Shown: in pieces, positions 10,533 through 23,660 of the stretch
Layout of the letters: each line of letters opens with the position of its first letter
Numbering within the stretch: position 1 is the stretch's first letter
Source: Hermodice carunculata
Lineage: Eukaryota; Annelida; Polychaeta; Eunicida; Amphinomidae
Length of the DNA stretch: 64,000 nt
NCBI GenBank assembly: GCA_964020975.1
Contig: OZ026622.1
Coordinates: 61,498,259 to 61,562,258 of the forward strand
Direction: 5' to 3'
Notes under the pieces: generated by a model
What the model was told of the DNA's origin: nothing
Seen by the model: the letters and a program-made list of their open reading frames with translations, nothing else
Database searches by the model: none
Made by a program: the position numbers and the translations under genes

Positions 10533-10549
10533 CAAGATACAGCTATCAA

Positions 10550-11900
10550 GTCAAGAAAGACACCACCTCGATTAGCTTACACATATGTGAAGGTAAATAT
10601 GACGGGTAGTCGTCTCACATGACTAACGGTGACATGACTCAACAGCATCCGTGTGTTACCTGCACTGTTTGACCGTAGAGCGAATCAGCGCCTGACGAGT
10701 GAGTGTTTTCTGACCGCGCAAAGTAACAGGAGGAAAAAAATGTATATGAACATACATTAAAATCATAACGTCAATATAACTTTGAATATAAAATAGTATC
10801 AGTGTTAACATGAAAATATATTGAAAATCTAATGTAGCGTTCTCATCAGCAAAGTACTGTTCTCCCCTCAAATTTAAAGGGTCAGCAATTTCACAAACTG
10901 TTAAATTCATTGATAAATTACAGACTTCTTCAAATTTACGTTTAGGCTTATAAGGTACTATGATACATTATCCCGTTATAGAATTGACACACAATATGAA
11001 CGCTAGGCAACATTTCATTCCAACGCTTGACGGGAGAGTTAGCAGCTGACAAGTGCTCCGAAAGCACAAGTTAAACGGGCAAAAAAGAACCTTTTTTATG
11101 AGGGAGTATGACCAACAAATTCGAATTCTTGTATATTTCCTTTCAGACAAAACGATACTGTTACAACACTTCGATTGGACTTACTTAAGGTTACTAATCA
11201 CGGATTAGCATCTCTGATCATTCCACGTTCCTTTTTGTGTCCGACCTGAAAAAACACAACTCTCTATTTCTGCTACCCGTGTGTGCCTGAACACATTAAG
11301 CAAGGACCTTGAATCAAAACAAGAGAATGCGTTTTCATGTATTGTCCGATGGCCCAGAGCGAGCAATTTGACGATGTTGTACTGTATGGCTTGGAAATCA
11401 GACTAGAAATCATGCCACACTTAATCTCGTAAATATTGCTGAAACGGGGCACAAATTTACATATAAAAGATGTGTGTCATAGATCCGCAAATTTTGCGCA
11501 TATCTTACATCCAGTTAGTCCAAAGAACTTTTTTTCAACTTCAGTTCCCAACGATTTCTGCAATAAGCGGTCGGTTTTTCGCATATGGCGAAAGTTTTCC
11601 CTGAAGCTATTGACCCTCAATGTATTAGCGCAGATGTCACTGTAGATACTTAGAACCGATGCATGAAGTGAAGGGCAATAAGGAGGTAAACATTTTTGTC
11701 CTAATTTTAACATCATATGAATTTTACAAAATGTCGAAAATATGTCAATTATGTTCGCAAAATAGAAGAACCTAAGTTCATGAATCTTTCGGAATAGTTT
11801 CAAATAGTAACGCTCAGGTATACCGGAAAAAAGGTCATGGTACGTGAATACCCACAAAAACCTTGGAAAAATCATATTGCAATCTGTGCGACCATTGAAT
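10550..11900. other. No gene seen
   Basis: A 144-codon minus-strand frame (11,477-11,911) has no recognised domain. In a window of this length and base composition an open run of that size is expected by chance. No other content is supported. Confidence 0.45.
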
Positions 11901-11903
11901 AAA

Positions 11904-11949
11904 TCAATCAATCAATCAATAAATAAAAAAAAATAAATAAATAAATGAA

Positions 11950-12024
<75 letters not shown>

Positions 12025-12025
12025 A
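11904..12025. repeat. (AATA)n/(AATC)n microsatellite
   Basis: Starts as AATC repeats, then about 100 bp of AATA. Confidence 0.97.
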
Positions 12026-12315
12026 AGAACCTGATAGAAATACACTCAAGGTATATCCCCTACAGGTTTGAAGTAGGTCCTGCCACTGGTTCTGGAGAAG
12101 TCGAAAATATGAATTTGATACCGACGAGGGACGGACGACGGGAGCAGATCAATCCTGTAGGCTCAGCTATTTGCCGAGTCATTTGAGCTAAATACAAACA
12201 TGACCTCCAGTATCACCTGTTGAGAACAAATAAAAGGGAAAAAGCAGCCTGAAGTATTCCTATGCAATTTCAAAGCAGCTAGTCAGGCAATTTTTTTAGA
12301 TGACTACGACAAAAA

Positions 12316-12316
12316 C

Positions 12317-12387
<71 letters not shown>

Positions 12388-12401
12388 CGACGACGACGAC
12401 G
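12316..12401. repeat. (GAT)n microsatellite passing into (GAC)n
   Basis: About 70 bp of ATG/GAT triplets followed by five GAC units. The poly-Met frame is an artefact. Confidence 0.97.
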
Positions 12402-12409
12402 CTGATAAA

Positions 12410-13238
12410 GTTTGTTGGATACTGCGAAGCCACTTTTCCAGTACGTTTAAAAAACAAACAAACTTATGGTTCCGAGAAAGCAAAAATCACAAAAGTTCTG
12501 AAAACAGAAAAATGCGACAATGCCAACTGCAAAGCAGTGAAGAACTAAGAGTCTCTATGAATAAATATCAGTGTGTGCATGTCAAGCCATTAGCCAGTCG
12601 GTTTCAGCGAACCTTATTTTTTGCAATTTTATTCCAAACTTTACGATAAAATCATGCAAATACAAGAATTACTGGAGCGTGTACAAATGTAAAAGAGACG
12701 CACCCAAGGTACATCTGCGCCATATTTTAAAAGAACAATGTTGATACTCTAACATAATAGGTCGAACCATGTCATTGCAAAGAGGGGGACAGACGAATAG
12801 AAAACCGCCCATACTATGAGCTCTACCGATAGACAAGTCTTCTTAGCTAATGGAATCACGTATCTTACCGTGTTTCGCCAACAAGTTAAATGCAACACGC
12901 AATTTTAAAATGGTCGCCTGTAGAACTCAGAACTCACTACTCAGAGCATTTTCTGTATGACAAACATTATTTAATGTGCATATGTTACAAATTACAAATT
13001 TTAACAATATGATATACAACTTTAGAATTCACATAGAACGGTACGACTTCACAAATGTCAGCATAACCACAGGGAACGATTTAAATTTTGCTGTTCCTTA
13101 GGCCACCAACAGAGGAGTTACTTGCTCACAGAATTGTTGGCAAGTGATGACTAGTATGCTTGAATAAAAATAAAGTGATGTATGATACCAAATAGTTGAG
13201 ACAATACAGTATTCAGTTACGTAAGGGCGATTTGATAA

Positions 13239-13240
<2 letters not shown>
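12410..13240. other. No gene seen
   Basis: AT-rich sequence with only short frames and no recognisable repeat copy, up to the (TA)n tract at 13,243. Confidence 0.5.

Positions 13241-13242
<2 letters not shown>

Positions 13243-13276
<34 letters not shown>
13243..13276. repeat. (TA)n microsatellite at family A terminus
   Basis: 34-bp TA tract abutting the 3' end of the inverted family A copy, mirroring the arrangement at 2,061. Confidence 0.95.
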
Positions 13277-13277
<1 letters not shown>

Positions 13278-13735
13278 CACTTTACAATATTGTATTTGTG
13301 TCTTTTTGTCCAAAACCACTTCCTAGTAGTCATTACTCTATTCCGCAGTCCGAACTCTTTACTCTCCATAAGTAAACCTGTCCCTGTCTAACTTATATAC
13401 ATAGAAGTTCTATTGTCCATATTGCCCACGTTCCTCTGTAAAATTTTTGACAAAGGCTGTTTTAGCCCAAGTAAATTAAAGGATCTTCAGCGGGTAACTA
13501 CTCAACATGTTTCGGAGCCTTTTACCCGTACATGTCTCTCTGAGTAGCGGCTCCTTGTCTAAGCTAAATATTCAGCAAAGACAACCCACATAATAATGAA
13601 TAAATATGAACGTGGCAATTGATGAATTAGCTAAATATGTGAAGTTTTGCTTATAAATGTAGAGCTTCATATCAAAGAAGAATACCTGCCAAACAATATG
13701 TAACTTCATAAACAAAGAAAACCCGAGGTTGGTAT
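13277..13735 (-). repeat. Dispersed repeat family A, copy 3 (longest)
   Basis: Its reverse complement contains both the 5' blocks of copy 1 (TCTACATTTATAA, TCTTTGCTGAATATTT, CTACTCAGAG) and the 3' blocks of copy 2 (GGAAGTGGTTTTGGACAAAA, GACACAAATACAAT). It therefore joins the two partial copies into one unit of at least 460 bp. No open frame or tRNA-like promoter was found in it. Confidence 0.8.
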
Positions 13736-13739
13736 ATGT

Positions 13740-16250
13740 AGATAATTATTTTGAAGGCTCTGTTCTTGCAGAAACTCTAATTTTCTCTGTGTAGGGCATC
13801 TCAGACGGGCAGCCTGACAGTCGACAGTGGTTAAGGGCAATAGCTTATCATATAAGGTAGGCTCACAGCATATGGTATGATGCTTGACTTAAATTAGTGA
13901 AGACGCTGCATGGTACATTTGCGTCTATTAACAGTATTTACCAAATAGATATTACTGGCATACGCTTGTGTGTCGCATGTTATTGATTTTCTTGTCAGGG
14001 GGCACTATTTGCAATTGTAATACAGAAAATTAAAAGCACAAACAAGATAGCACAGCGATACGACACATGCAGATTAATTTTTCACCAAGATCATATGTTC
14101 TATCGGCAGACAATGGCGACAAGCATACTCTACCATGAGGGTACTGATGGATACATCAGCATTGACACTAACATTAATTGAAAAAATTGTGTTACATTTT
14201 CAACATGAAGATGATTTAAAACTCGGTGGATATCAAGAGAACATGGCTATCGGTTTTTTTTTCAAAAAAAAAAAGCTTTATTTTCAAGTCAATTTCTTCA
14301 ATTTAATACCAGGATGTACCCGCATATCAAGGTACGGCTTTGTATCGCTATATGGGCTAGAACAGCCACAGCAACCAGGCAACTGATATTAATGTGTGGT
14401 ATTTGGAGTCAAACACCATTTCATGCCATCGTGGTCTTCAAAACAGTGCCTACGACACACGGAAATGCTTTTATTATTACTCTCAACAAAGATGCAGGGC
14501 AACATGTAGCAGTTTAAACTATAGATCCATGCACATCAGTCTGTAAAGTAAGCCACACGTCTTCAAGGCCAGTGCGGGTTGCGTTGGTACTAATGCCATT
14601 TTGGGAGCATGATAGCAATGCCTTCTGATTGATTGCTGCTACGTGTCATGATAGAATAACAATGTAAAGTACAGGAGACATTCTAGCCATTCTCACATGA
14701 AAGGTCGAGGAGGGGAAGAAGAGATAAGAACAGATGAGAAAATCACAAATTTAGTGTATATCAAGGCTGGTTGTATTTTCATTGAGCAAACATATGGCGA
14801 ATTCACCCTTTGAAGCAAGTACGAGGAACAGATTGGACTTCACATATTTTGCACTTCAGGAGCAGGTTTCCGAAAATTGCCGTTTTGTAAAAGAAAAAAA
14901 AAAGTGCCAGTACATCACAACATAACACCTAGGACTGATCCAAATATTATTTTTACATGTTGCCCTTTTGTTGGTGACATATGTATTTCATAGCACGCTC
15001 TAGAAATACATCAAAGAATTTCATTTTGTACAACCATGTCCATCCAAGTAATCTGGTTATACCAGGCGACCAGAATCGATCGAAGTCCATTAATACAGAT
15101 TCCGCCCCAGGAAGGACACTACAGAAACCAGCATTGACCTCAGAATGACTTGCATTACATCAAAACATCAAATTTGCAATTCCAGCCGAAACATATTTAC
15201 TTGAAAGACAGACTTATCCATTCCGCATCCACAAATATAGCTCACATACATATTCAAATGCCGTATTTGCAAAAATTTAAAAAAAAAAAAATGGAATGCA
15301 TTATGATGATGAGGAGGAGGATTTGTCGTCTATTGAAATGACGGTGGAAGACATTTTATCAATCTACCACATCTTTGTCTCTATGTAACTGTCAACCAGA
15401 CTTAGATTTCAAGTAACAGCATTGCCATGATGAATTTTGGCCCTTGCAGTGTCGTGAACAATCATGAGGTATTTGCTGTCGATGTTGCATTTTGATTTTT
15501 GTTATCGGTTATTACGTTGTAGTATTTCTAATACCGCAAGAAATAGAAAAACATGAAATTAGGTCTAAAAAGCACGATAATCGTACGACTGAAAGATTGA
15601 CTGCAGGCGGGTTGCAACACATATCTCTTTATTGTTCTCAACATGTGAAGCTGCTGTTCCAGTCAGTTTGTATTTGCTCCAGCAGATACAGACTAACCCC
15701 TGTGATGCGTTTCGCTGTTTTTCCTCGAATAAACTGACACTAAATATACCAAAGTCTGCCATTTTGGCGTCGGGGCATTGCAAACTCGTGAAATGAAACA
15801 GACACCAAAACTTAAGGTGTAGTTTGTGGACTGTATCCTGTGTTTGTACTCTAACATTAACCACTTGTTTCAAACTTCTGGCAAAAAATAGAAATGCTTG
15901 GAAGACATCGGTTTGTGCTTCAATCAAATTTACTAAATTTTGTATACAATAGTAAACGAGTACCTTATTTCCATACTTCTGATGCAATTTGGGATAAAAT
16001 TGTTGTCTAAAGTACACAGATGCTCTGCAGAGACATAGAATCGTGTGCACGCATTGCTGGTGACAGCTTTGACTACGCCGTGGGCTCGAAGTCAATTAAT
16101 GACTTATCAGGCTGAATAACACTTGTACGATCAACGACATTTTCATCGGCAACTTTGATTTATCATTATCTACACCTAACAGCCCCAGAATATTAAGCAA
16201 GCAAATTCACGTTTCATTCTGTAATAGATTTCACGACAGGAATACCAGAT
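13740..16250. other. No gene seen
   Basis: The longest frame in the region is 176 codons on the minus strand (15,565-16,095). It is Gln/Phe/Cys-rich, has no recognised domain, and is about the size expected from chance in 64 kb. Other content is unique AT-rich DNA. Confidence 0.45.
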
Positions 16251-16253
16251 GTC

Positions 16254-16254
<1 letters not shown>

Positions 16255-16319
<65 letters not shown>

Positions 16320-16324
16320 AATAA

Positions 16325-16420
<96 letters not shown>

Positions 16421-16424
16421 TTAT
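16255..16424. repeat. (TA)n microsatellite
   Basis: Two TA tracts joined by a TAAATAAATAAATA interruption. Confidence 0.97.
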
Positions 16425-16429
16425 ATCGG

Positions 16430-18890
16430 CCTCGTACGGAACAGTTGAAACAGTCGCTGGCATAATGGTGCCTAGATTTGGAACATGCCGCCGCAGGAAG
16501 TACGATCCCCAGTTTCCTACTATTACAATACCAATTTTACCAACATCACAATAAATCATGTTGGTAGTTACTTTGATTCATGTGTCGCATTCAACCGTTT
16601 AAGTCCAGTTTAATGTCAAACCAGTGCAAGTAGATAGTGTTCAGCACAGTACACTCCTAGCGTGATAAGGAGAGAACGTTCCTGTCACACAAGTTAAGCA
16701 TTGTAATGCTCAGGTATCTCTGTCGAAACTGGGCATATGGCTGGGTAAAGGCATACATTACCATGTTCAAGGCAGCACAGGCATAGTCAGTTTGCTATAT
16801 TTCATGTTATTTGTGAATTGAGCAGAGCTGGGCGTATGTACAGCAAAAAACTACATCAAGTGGTCCATCAATATAAAAACTATTAAGTGTGTGCAACAGC
16901 AATTCGATATACCAGCTGTTATCCGTACGCAAGTAAATTGCATCAAAGCTTGACATGAAAATTCATAGTTGATATTAGCAATATGCTACCAGGTGGCAGA
17001 AGAAACACAAAGTGCTAGTTGATCTTAAAGCAGAAGAAAAGCAATCAGTCCAAATTTGAGTAAAAAGTCCTAACAGTTGCACGGTAGGCATTTACCAATA
17101 TATTGTGTGCTATGCACAATCAAAATGTCAGGCATGTACAGAAAATGCGTACAGTATAAATAAAAGCCATGATGGTAAAAACAAATCCAGTGTTAGTCCA
17201 CTTCTGGTCAGTGTTAGTTCCTTCCATTGCGCCCAACCCGCGCCAAGGAAAGCGATAGTCGTAGGGCATGCTATCATGAATGGTCTTGCATATAAATCTG
17301 AATAAAATTGTTTCCTTGTTTCAAGAAATTTCAGTTAAAACCTGAAGGCAGATGACAATTTGAATCCGGGCGCCTATTGGCGATTTTGGCTGAAGAGCGT
17401 GATATTAGCCTCCTGGAAGTTCGGCAACACAGAACTGCATAAATCTTTGATGCACGAGCCGTCCATGTCATTCAATATTGGAAATTTGGCAGGTGTAATC
17501 TGGAACAATAATGACTATTCTGACCGGAAAGAGGTTATCAGTGACATATATTTGTATCATATTCCCCGCGTAATATCGATATAAATAATATGAATGATAA
17601 TGTCTTCCAAGATATTTGGGGAGCGAGTTTTTAATATTGAAAATATAAGAATGGCTGTTAGGAAGGAAATAGAAAGAGATATAGCGCGATTAGGCAATAT
17701 AGTTGTAATACCCGCGCCAAAACCTCATCTGTTTTTACAAAATTCAATTCACAATTCAAAATCTAAAATGTTTCATACAGAGTTTGGAAACAGGTCCTAA
17801 TGCATAAGTCCAGAGACATGCAAACTCAATTAGCAGCAATTTATTATTGATATTGAATCCAAACTTCTGCACATGGCCTGCAGGAAACAAATCAGATTGA
17901 ATTTCATGCCATGAAATTTGTTTTGGGAATTGTGGTGGGAATAGTTGAAATGACCCGACCACAATCAAATTAATATCATTAAAGATTCCTAGGAATCTTC
18001 TTAAAAGTTCTTACACGTGTGTACTATTCCAGGCTGGCAACTCTAATAAATGAATGTATCTTTTAGGGAAAGAAAAACATTGAAAAACGGAAAGCATGGC
18101 CTACATGTAGGGACTCTATTTAGTGGTTAGGATTAATTAAATACCTATACTTACAGTGTCAGGCATTGGGTTGCCATGGTGTGTATTCTCAAAATCAGAT
18201 TATTTTTCAGTCTGTAATTTACGTATTTCTCTAAATCGTTCATTTCTGTCACAAATATTTACTTTCCACAGATGTACTGGCTTTCCACTGCCCTGGAAAC
18301 AATCTTAAGCAGCTGGAAAACTAAGTGCAGTGAAACTTTCGACTCTGTGCTGAAAGGAAATATATAAGGTCACACGTTCTCGACAGCTATGATTATGTCT
18401 TTAAGACGTTTCTTGTTATAATTATCGAACATATAGCAGGCAGATAAGATGACTCATTTATCAGTAGCCCTCCCTAGCTACATGGCGGGGTCCGATGAGG
18501 GAATTACTTTGCGGCAGCTTGCACCCATTGGCTGAAATGGACAGAAATGCCGCTGCAAACCGTCGGGTATTTTGGCAATTGCCACATGACTTAAGATCAC
18601 ATAGATGTCGCTGTGCACTGAGGGGCAGTTGATGCTGAAATTAATGCTAACCAGTTTAGTTGGTACGATCAAACTACACGACTGCTTGGATTATAAAAGT
18701 GAAATTAGTATTGGAAATTTACATTGATTTTAACTTTTCATGTACAAATTTGTCAAACAAATAACGGACCATATCTATCAAAAGGAATAAATATGCCCCT
18801 GGTTATATGCAGAAAAATGCTATCTACAGAGCTATTGATGCGGGCTTTCATTGCCATGATACAATTTATGATACTCTTGGTTTTGTTTAA
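16430..18890. other. No gene seen; two small palindromes
   Basis: An 11-bp-stem hairpin TACCAACAT...ATGTTGGTA lies near 16,537-16,565, and a perfect 18-bp palindrome AAGATTCCTAGGAATCTT at 17,982-17,999. The segment 17,226-17,255 shares a CATTGCGCCCA...CGCCAAGGAAAGC block with the palindrome at 41.7 kb. Reading frames are all short and unrecognised. Confidence 0.5.
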
Positions 18891-18898
18891 ACTTTATT

Positions 18899-18936
<38 letters not shown>

Positions 18937-18954
18937 TTGTTTTTTTTTGTTTTT

Positions 18955-18985
<31 letters not shown>

Positions 18986-19112
18986 GTTTTGTGTTTTGTT
19001 TGTTTTGTTTTTTTGTTTGTTTGTTTGTTATTTTTTTTTGTTTTTTTTTTTTGTTTTTTTTTTTTTTTAATTGTCTTTTGTTGTTGATATTTGTTTGTTT
19101 TTTTATTAGAAA
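18899..19112. repeat. Poly-T / (TTTTG)n low-complexity tract
   Basis: About 210 bp almost wholly T and G on the plus strand. Phe-rich and Lys-rich frames on the two strands are artefacts. Confidence 0.97.
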
Positions 19113-19114
19113 CA

Positions 19115-20700
19115 GGATCTGAGAACAAGCACATGCCAATACAACATGACATCTCAATACATGCTGGTTAAGAAAAATAACCCAGGTTCATAAATTTCAA
19201 CCCGACAATGACAGCAAAGAGATTCAAGAGTTACAGAAGGTTAATGTATGACAAGTGTACAACAATGAATAAAAATCATATGCACAATAGACAACATATA
19301 CGAGAGTACTCCAGTATTAGGTCAAATTAATTCACTCGAGTGCCTATAATCATCCAGCAACAGTGGAAAAATTTTTAAAATTAAAACTAAACCGGCCAGA
19401 CACTATTTACATGTCTTTTATGAGACTAATGTTCGGAATACGGGAATCCTGTCTGGGACTTTCAGGTGTCAGGCAACTGAGGGCTCGTAAAAGGCCAGCA
19501 GACTTTGTTTAAGTCCTACCCCTAGCTGTAGATATTGGCATCACATGAAGATGTTTGGCACTATATTTTTTTGTCCTTTGCATATTGGCAAACGGCCAAC
19601 CTTCATTCCTGTCGCAGTACTCTGCTTTCTACTTACAAATTGCTTGCATGGATCAGCAGAATGTACTCACCACATAAATACATATTATAAATATTCTCGG
19701 CAGTACAGAATAATATTTCTGAAACGTCTTGGTTTTCGGTGTTACATGCAAATATCAGCAAAATGTTTTCTGGTAACAAATTTAAATAAAAATGTTAAGG
19801 TGGACGACCATTTACATCCGAGCACTTTGTGCGGGAAAAGATTAAATTATGTTTTTTTCTCACGAAAGCACACCATCCTCCTCCACAATGACTTACAAAC
19901 CTAGACACTAACAATGTTTACTCAAGCTTTGCGACAAAATGATAGATACAAACTGAAATGCTATATTATCAATTGTTATTAACACTGGAAAGTTTGGGGA
20001 TTGCAGACTCTCACCTGTAAAAGATATGTGTCGTTAGTGTGTTGGAAAAACATACATGTGATACAGATCTTGTCGTTTCACGTGTGTGGAATACCAAAGG
20101 TTCAAACACACTGACCAGCCGGTCGGGAGATAAGGGGCTCCTACGAGCGCGGTGCGACTTTTGAAATCGCACGTGCTGAGTTTTGTTCAATGTATTTCAG
20201 CGCCGGACCGTTATTTGAAAAAAACACCTGGTTTTTTTTTTTAACTCGTACAAAATCTCGTACAGTTTGTTTTGACTTTTCCCCGCAAGTCCACGTTTAT
20301 TTGTGCTTAGGCCTATAGTAAAGAAACTACCATGTGTGTCTGCATGTCATGCGACCAGGGGTTTCGGTGGTTGTGTAGCCTAGGGCGGTCATAATTCCTC
20401 GTGGTCGTTGGGAAAGAATTTTGAGCGTACAACCCCTACATGTACAGAACTCCCTGATGGAGATGTCAATGAAACATCTGTGACAAAATATCCGTTACAA
20501 TGATAAATCACGCCGGAGAAAAGAGACAGGGGAAGATAATGGAGGTTTGACAAGGAACGCTTTATCAAAATTCTGGACCAAATTTTATATAAAGTACACA
20601 TTAGGCGAGAGAACAACTAAAGTACCTGCGATAGTGCACATTACGTGCGCTGATAGATGAAGGACAGTAGCGAGTCTGATCGCCGTAGGGTACAGATAGG
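19115..20700. other. No gene seen
   Basis: Frames of up to about 120 codons have no recognisable domain. No RNA gene or repeat copy is recognised. Confidence 0.45.
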
Positions 20701-20715
20701 ACAAATATTTCCAAT

Positions 20716-21201
20716 CCAGATTGCAGCATCTTTTATGGACAACTGCTTGTATGAATCCTTTCATGACTAACTAGATGATTTCCTAGGGTACATTTCTTCA
20801 AGTTATAGGTACGTACTTCAAAGAGCCCTCACACAGTTTGATGATGTCAAAGAAGAAATTTTGGATGCGTTAGAAGATTAAAATGTCAAAATTGTACCTA
20901 CCGAGTGCAATCTTCGTGTAATTTTGACAGAAATTGTCCAAAAAAGAAATTATTCAAAAGCCAGCATTTGTTAGTGATGTCTAGAAGCCAATACTACAGA
21001 GGGAACTGTATTTCATTTCTCGCAATAAATATCAGGAACTTCTATCAAGATTTGATACCAAACACCAAGAAAATTCTGAAGCTACTAGAATTCCCTGAGG
21101 TAATGATACCGCACGAGTTTACAGCTCAAGATGCCCTTCACCGCAACATAAAAAGTATGGATGAGCGTACCCTAGCCAAGTTTCTTTGTTTTTATACAGG
21201 T
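20716..21201 (+). pseudogene. G2E3-like HECT-domain fragment, broken
   Basis: HECT proteins of the G2E3-like family are E3 ubiquitin ligases and are greatly multiplied in many invertebrates. Read in order, the frames give FMDNCLYESFHD, a segment with LQRALTQFDDVKEEILDAL, VPTECNLRVILTEIVQK, FYQDLIPNTKKILKLLEFPE and finally MDERTLAKFLCFYTG. This order matches the middle-to-late HECT region of G2E3-like proteins, where N-(L/M)-R-x-x-L-x-E-I is followed by a P-(T/N)-T-(K)-x-(V/I)-L-x-x-L block and an L-x-x-F-L-x-F-x-T-G motif. In-frame stops lie near 20,768 and 20,879, and there is a frameshift near 20,940. The catalytic Cys region should follow but is not seen. The frame ends at ACAG/GTAAG (about 21,202), a good splice donor, so the original was probably an intron-containing gene. 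Assignment rests on remembered family patterns. Confidence 0.5.
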
Positions 21202-21209
21202 AAGAACAA

Positions 21210-21569
21210 ATGTGAATAACGTATTATGCCCCACGTATTTCATCAAAACCTAGTTCAACCTTGCTTAAAAATGTGATGGCAATTCAAAGGATCTTGTGTA
21301 CCAGAAATATGAACACGTCAACGCCTCACTCTTGTCATTGTGATTGTTTCACCCAGATTGATTTTTTGTGTACTGTAAGGCTCCCCCATACCTTAAACAG
21401 GCAATGTGGGCATTCATAGTATTCATATTATCTGCTTTGCTTGTACCCCCTTATTGCTTAAAGAGAGATGTACACATCCAGTATGAAGAAGAAATATTTT
21501 AAGCTGTCTGCATTTTGTGAAACTACGTAATAAACTTCAAGAATCTTAAACTTTTACCATTATAAAGTT

Positions 21570-21618
<49 letters not shown>

Positions 21619-22840
21619 TGTAAAGGAAACTTAAGTTAGGATTAGACACTGATGATAGTTTTAAATACACATCTACGAAGACAAGTGGTTTAGCTTTTAG
21701 TCTCTAAGTGCTACTGAAAACTTCTGAATGTGTCTAGTGGACTTGCGTTCCGATTGATTACGATCATATGGAGAGTTAAAGTTCGGTTCAAAATGTTTCG
21801 TATTAAAAGACAATTGGGTCTATTCTTAGCCGTTAATGCACCCTTGTCACCAGACACCTGGCACAGGTCAATGGCTCTTTAACCCACAAAGAGAGGGAAA
21901 GAATTCGGGATATCACCACAGTTGCGTGGCATGAGGCACATTCTTGATGGGAGTGCAGTCGAGGCATGTTGTCCTGCCCGATCGCAGGAAGTGTGGGACC
22001 AAAGCCTCAAATGCGCTCCCGTGCGTAATTCTGCGCTCCATGCCGTGCAATGGTGGTGGACTCCCATTCTGTCATAGTTAAAATAAAAGTTTGATTCATT
22101 ACAAAGCTGACCGTTTTTCTGAGTGAAAAAGAAACATATGTCTTTGATGAGCAGTGTTTTCTGCAATCAGAAGGCAGTAATTCGTCTGTCACTGGCTTCT
22201 GATCAGTTTCTCTCAAACTGGAAAGCCCCTTGTGACGTGCTAATTAGCTGGCATGGGAATGCACTCAATATATCTCCAGTTTCTTTATCAGTCATGGTTT
22301 CATAATGATGATAGTCAAGGCCGGAGTATTCTACACTCACTAGTTACAAGTATTTCGCCAAACACAACCAAATCATTTGCGCTGAGCTTAGTCATTTTTT
22401 TCGAAATGAATGTTCAAAAGCAGATGATAACAACAACTTGAAACAGTAGCTGAATGGCATACTGGATACCCCCCCCCCCCCCAAAAAAAGGGAAAAAAAA
22501 GAAAAAGAAAAAAAGGAAAAAACATGTGAGTACATTGTGCCTTAATGTTTTCCATAACCTTCAACTCAAAAAACACTGTTGCTTTTTAAACAGACATGTC
22601 ATTTATATTTTACCTTCAAAAAAGAAGAAAAATACATGTACTCTCATGTTCCCTTCCAATGCTTGAACAAAGTGGATATTAAAAGAATAAGTCAAGAGTA
22701 ACAAATTATCTGTATTTATAAGCTTATGTGTTTCAATCTTATCTCATTGCTTTAAAACTTGGAAAGGTACTGTAAAGGATAGCATGAAGTGCAAGGACTT
22801 GCAGGATTTGTTTAGATGATGTCTGTTACCTAAGGTTGAT
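21210..22840. other. No gene seen; (TTG)n tract and homopolymers
   Basis: Holds (TTG)n at 21,568-21,617, a C14 tract near 22,470 and A-rich runs near 22,485-22,530. No coding region is recognised. Confidence 0.5.
21568..21617. repeat. (TTG)n microsatellite
   Basis: About 16 TTG/GTT triplets. Confidence 0.97.
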
Positions 22841-23660
22841 GCACTATTGAAGGAGATCGAGTCTGGACAAGATTATGTCTAGAGGCGGACAGATGGACGG
22901 ACAGACAGACAATTATATTTAAAAGCTAGACAAACCTTGTCTTCAAACAGGTACTTAGTGATCATGGTGATGACTGTTCTCTCATGGAACGTGAGGTGCA
23001 AGACTTTTGCCCCTTGACCTCGAGGTGACTTTGTCCAGAGATGAACACCATATGCAATGACTTCAACTATTGCCTTGAGCTGTATTTGACAAAACTGTTT
23101 GTATTCCCTCCTGCTTAATGACACACCTATATTCAGATGCCTTCTATAACTGACCAATATAAATCAAGGTCATTGTTGGGTACTAACTCACTGTTACTTC
23201 ATAATACACCTTTATAAAGAAGCCTGCTGTGACCTTGACCTTTATAGCTCAAGTTCATTGTTGCTTCATGACACACCCTTTAGTGATAGACAATAACCAT
23301 ACCCCCCTCCCTGCATGGAGTTAGAGATCATTATTCCTACATTATGCCTGCCGCGACCTTGACCTACATAGCTCAAGGTCACTGTTGCTCCATGACTCAC
23401 TTTTTAGTAAAAGAGAATTACCGTACAAATTTTTAAGAATATTCCTGCATTAATGAAGGAGGCAGGACAAGATTATGTACACACCTGCCTGTTGTTTCCT
23501 GGACCCTTATATCGTTGTTTCATGACGCACCCCTAAGTGACAGAGAATAGCCATAAAAAATGTGAAGAAGATTGGAGCACTATTGAAGGAGATAGAGTCC
23601 AGACAAGATTACGTCTACAGACGGACAGACGGACGGACATGGTGAAACCAGTATGCTCCA
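22840..23660. repeat. Degenerate tandem repeat with AGGTCA-type motifs, bounded by related blocks
   Basis: The blocks at about 22,845-22,910 and 23,575-23,640 are near-copies: each has GCACTATTGAAGGAGAT, GAGTC, GACAAGATTA and CAGACGGACAGA-like runs. Between them, a unit of about 120 bp recurs degenerately, marked by CATGACACACCC-like sequence near 23,119, 23,199, 23,270, 23,392 and 23,522 and by GACCTTGACCT near 23,231 and 23,354. No coding capacity. Confidence 0.7.

Noticed and set aside
11477-11911. 144-codon minus-strand open frame
   Set aside because: No recognised motif. Rich in Phe, Cys, His and Leu as AT-rich non-coding DNA often is.
15565-16095. 176-codon minus-strand open frame
   Set aside because: No recognised domain, odd composition, and a run of this length is roughly expected by chance somewhere in 64 kb of both strands at this base composition.
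18724-19157. Phe-rich apparent membrane protein and Lys-rich basic protein on opposite strands
   Set aside because: Both are translations of the T/G low-complexity tract.
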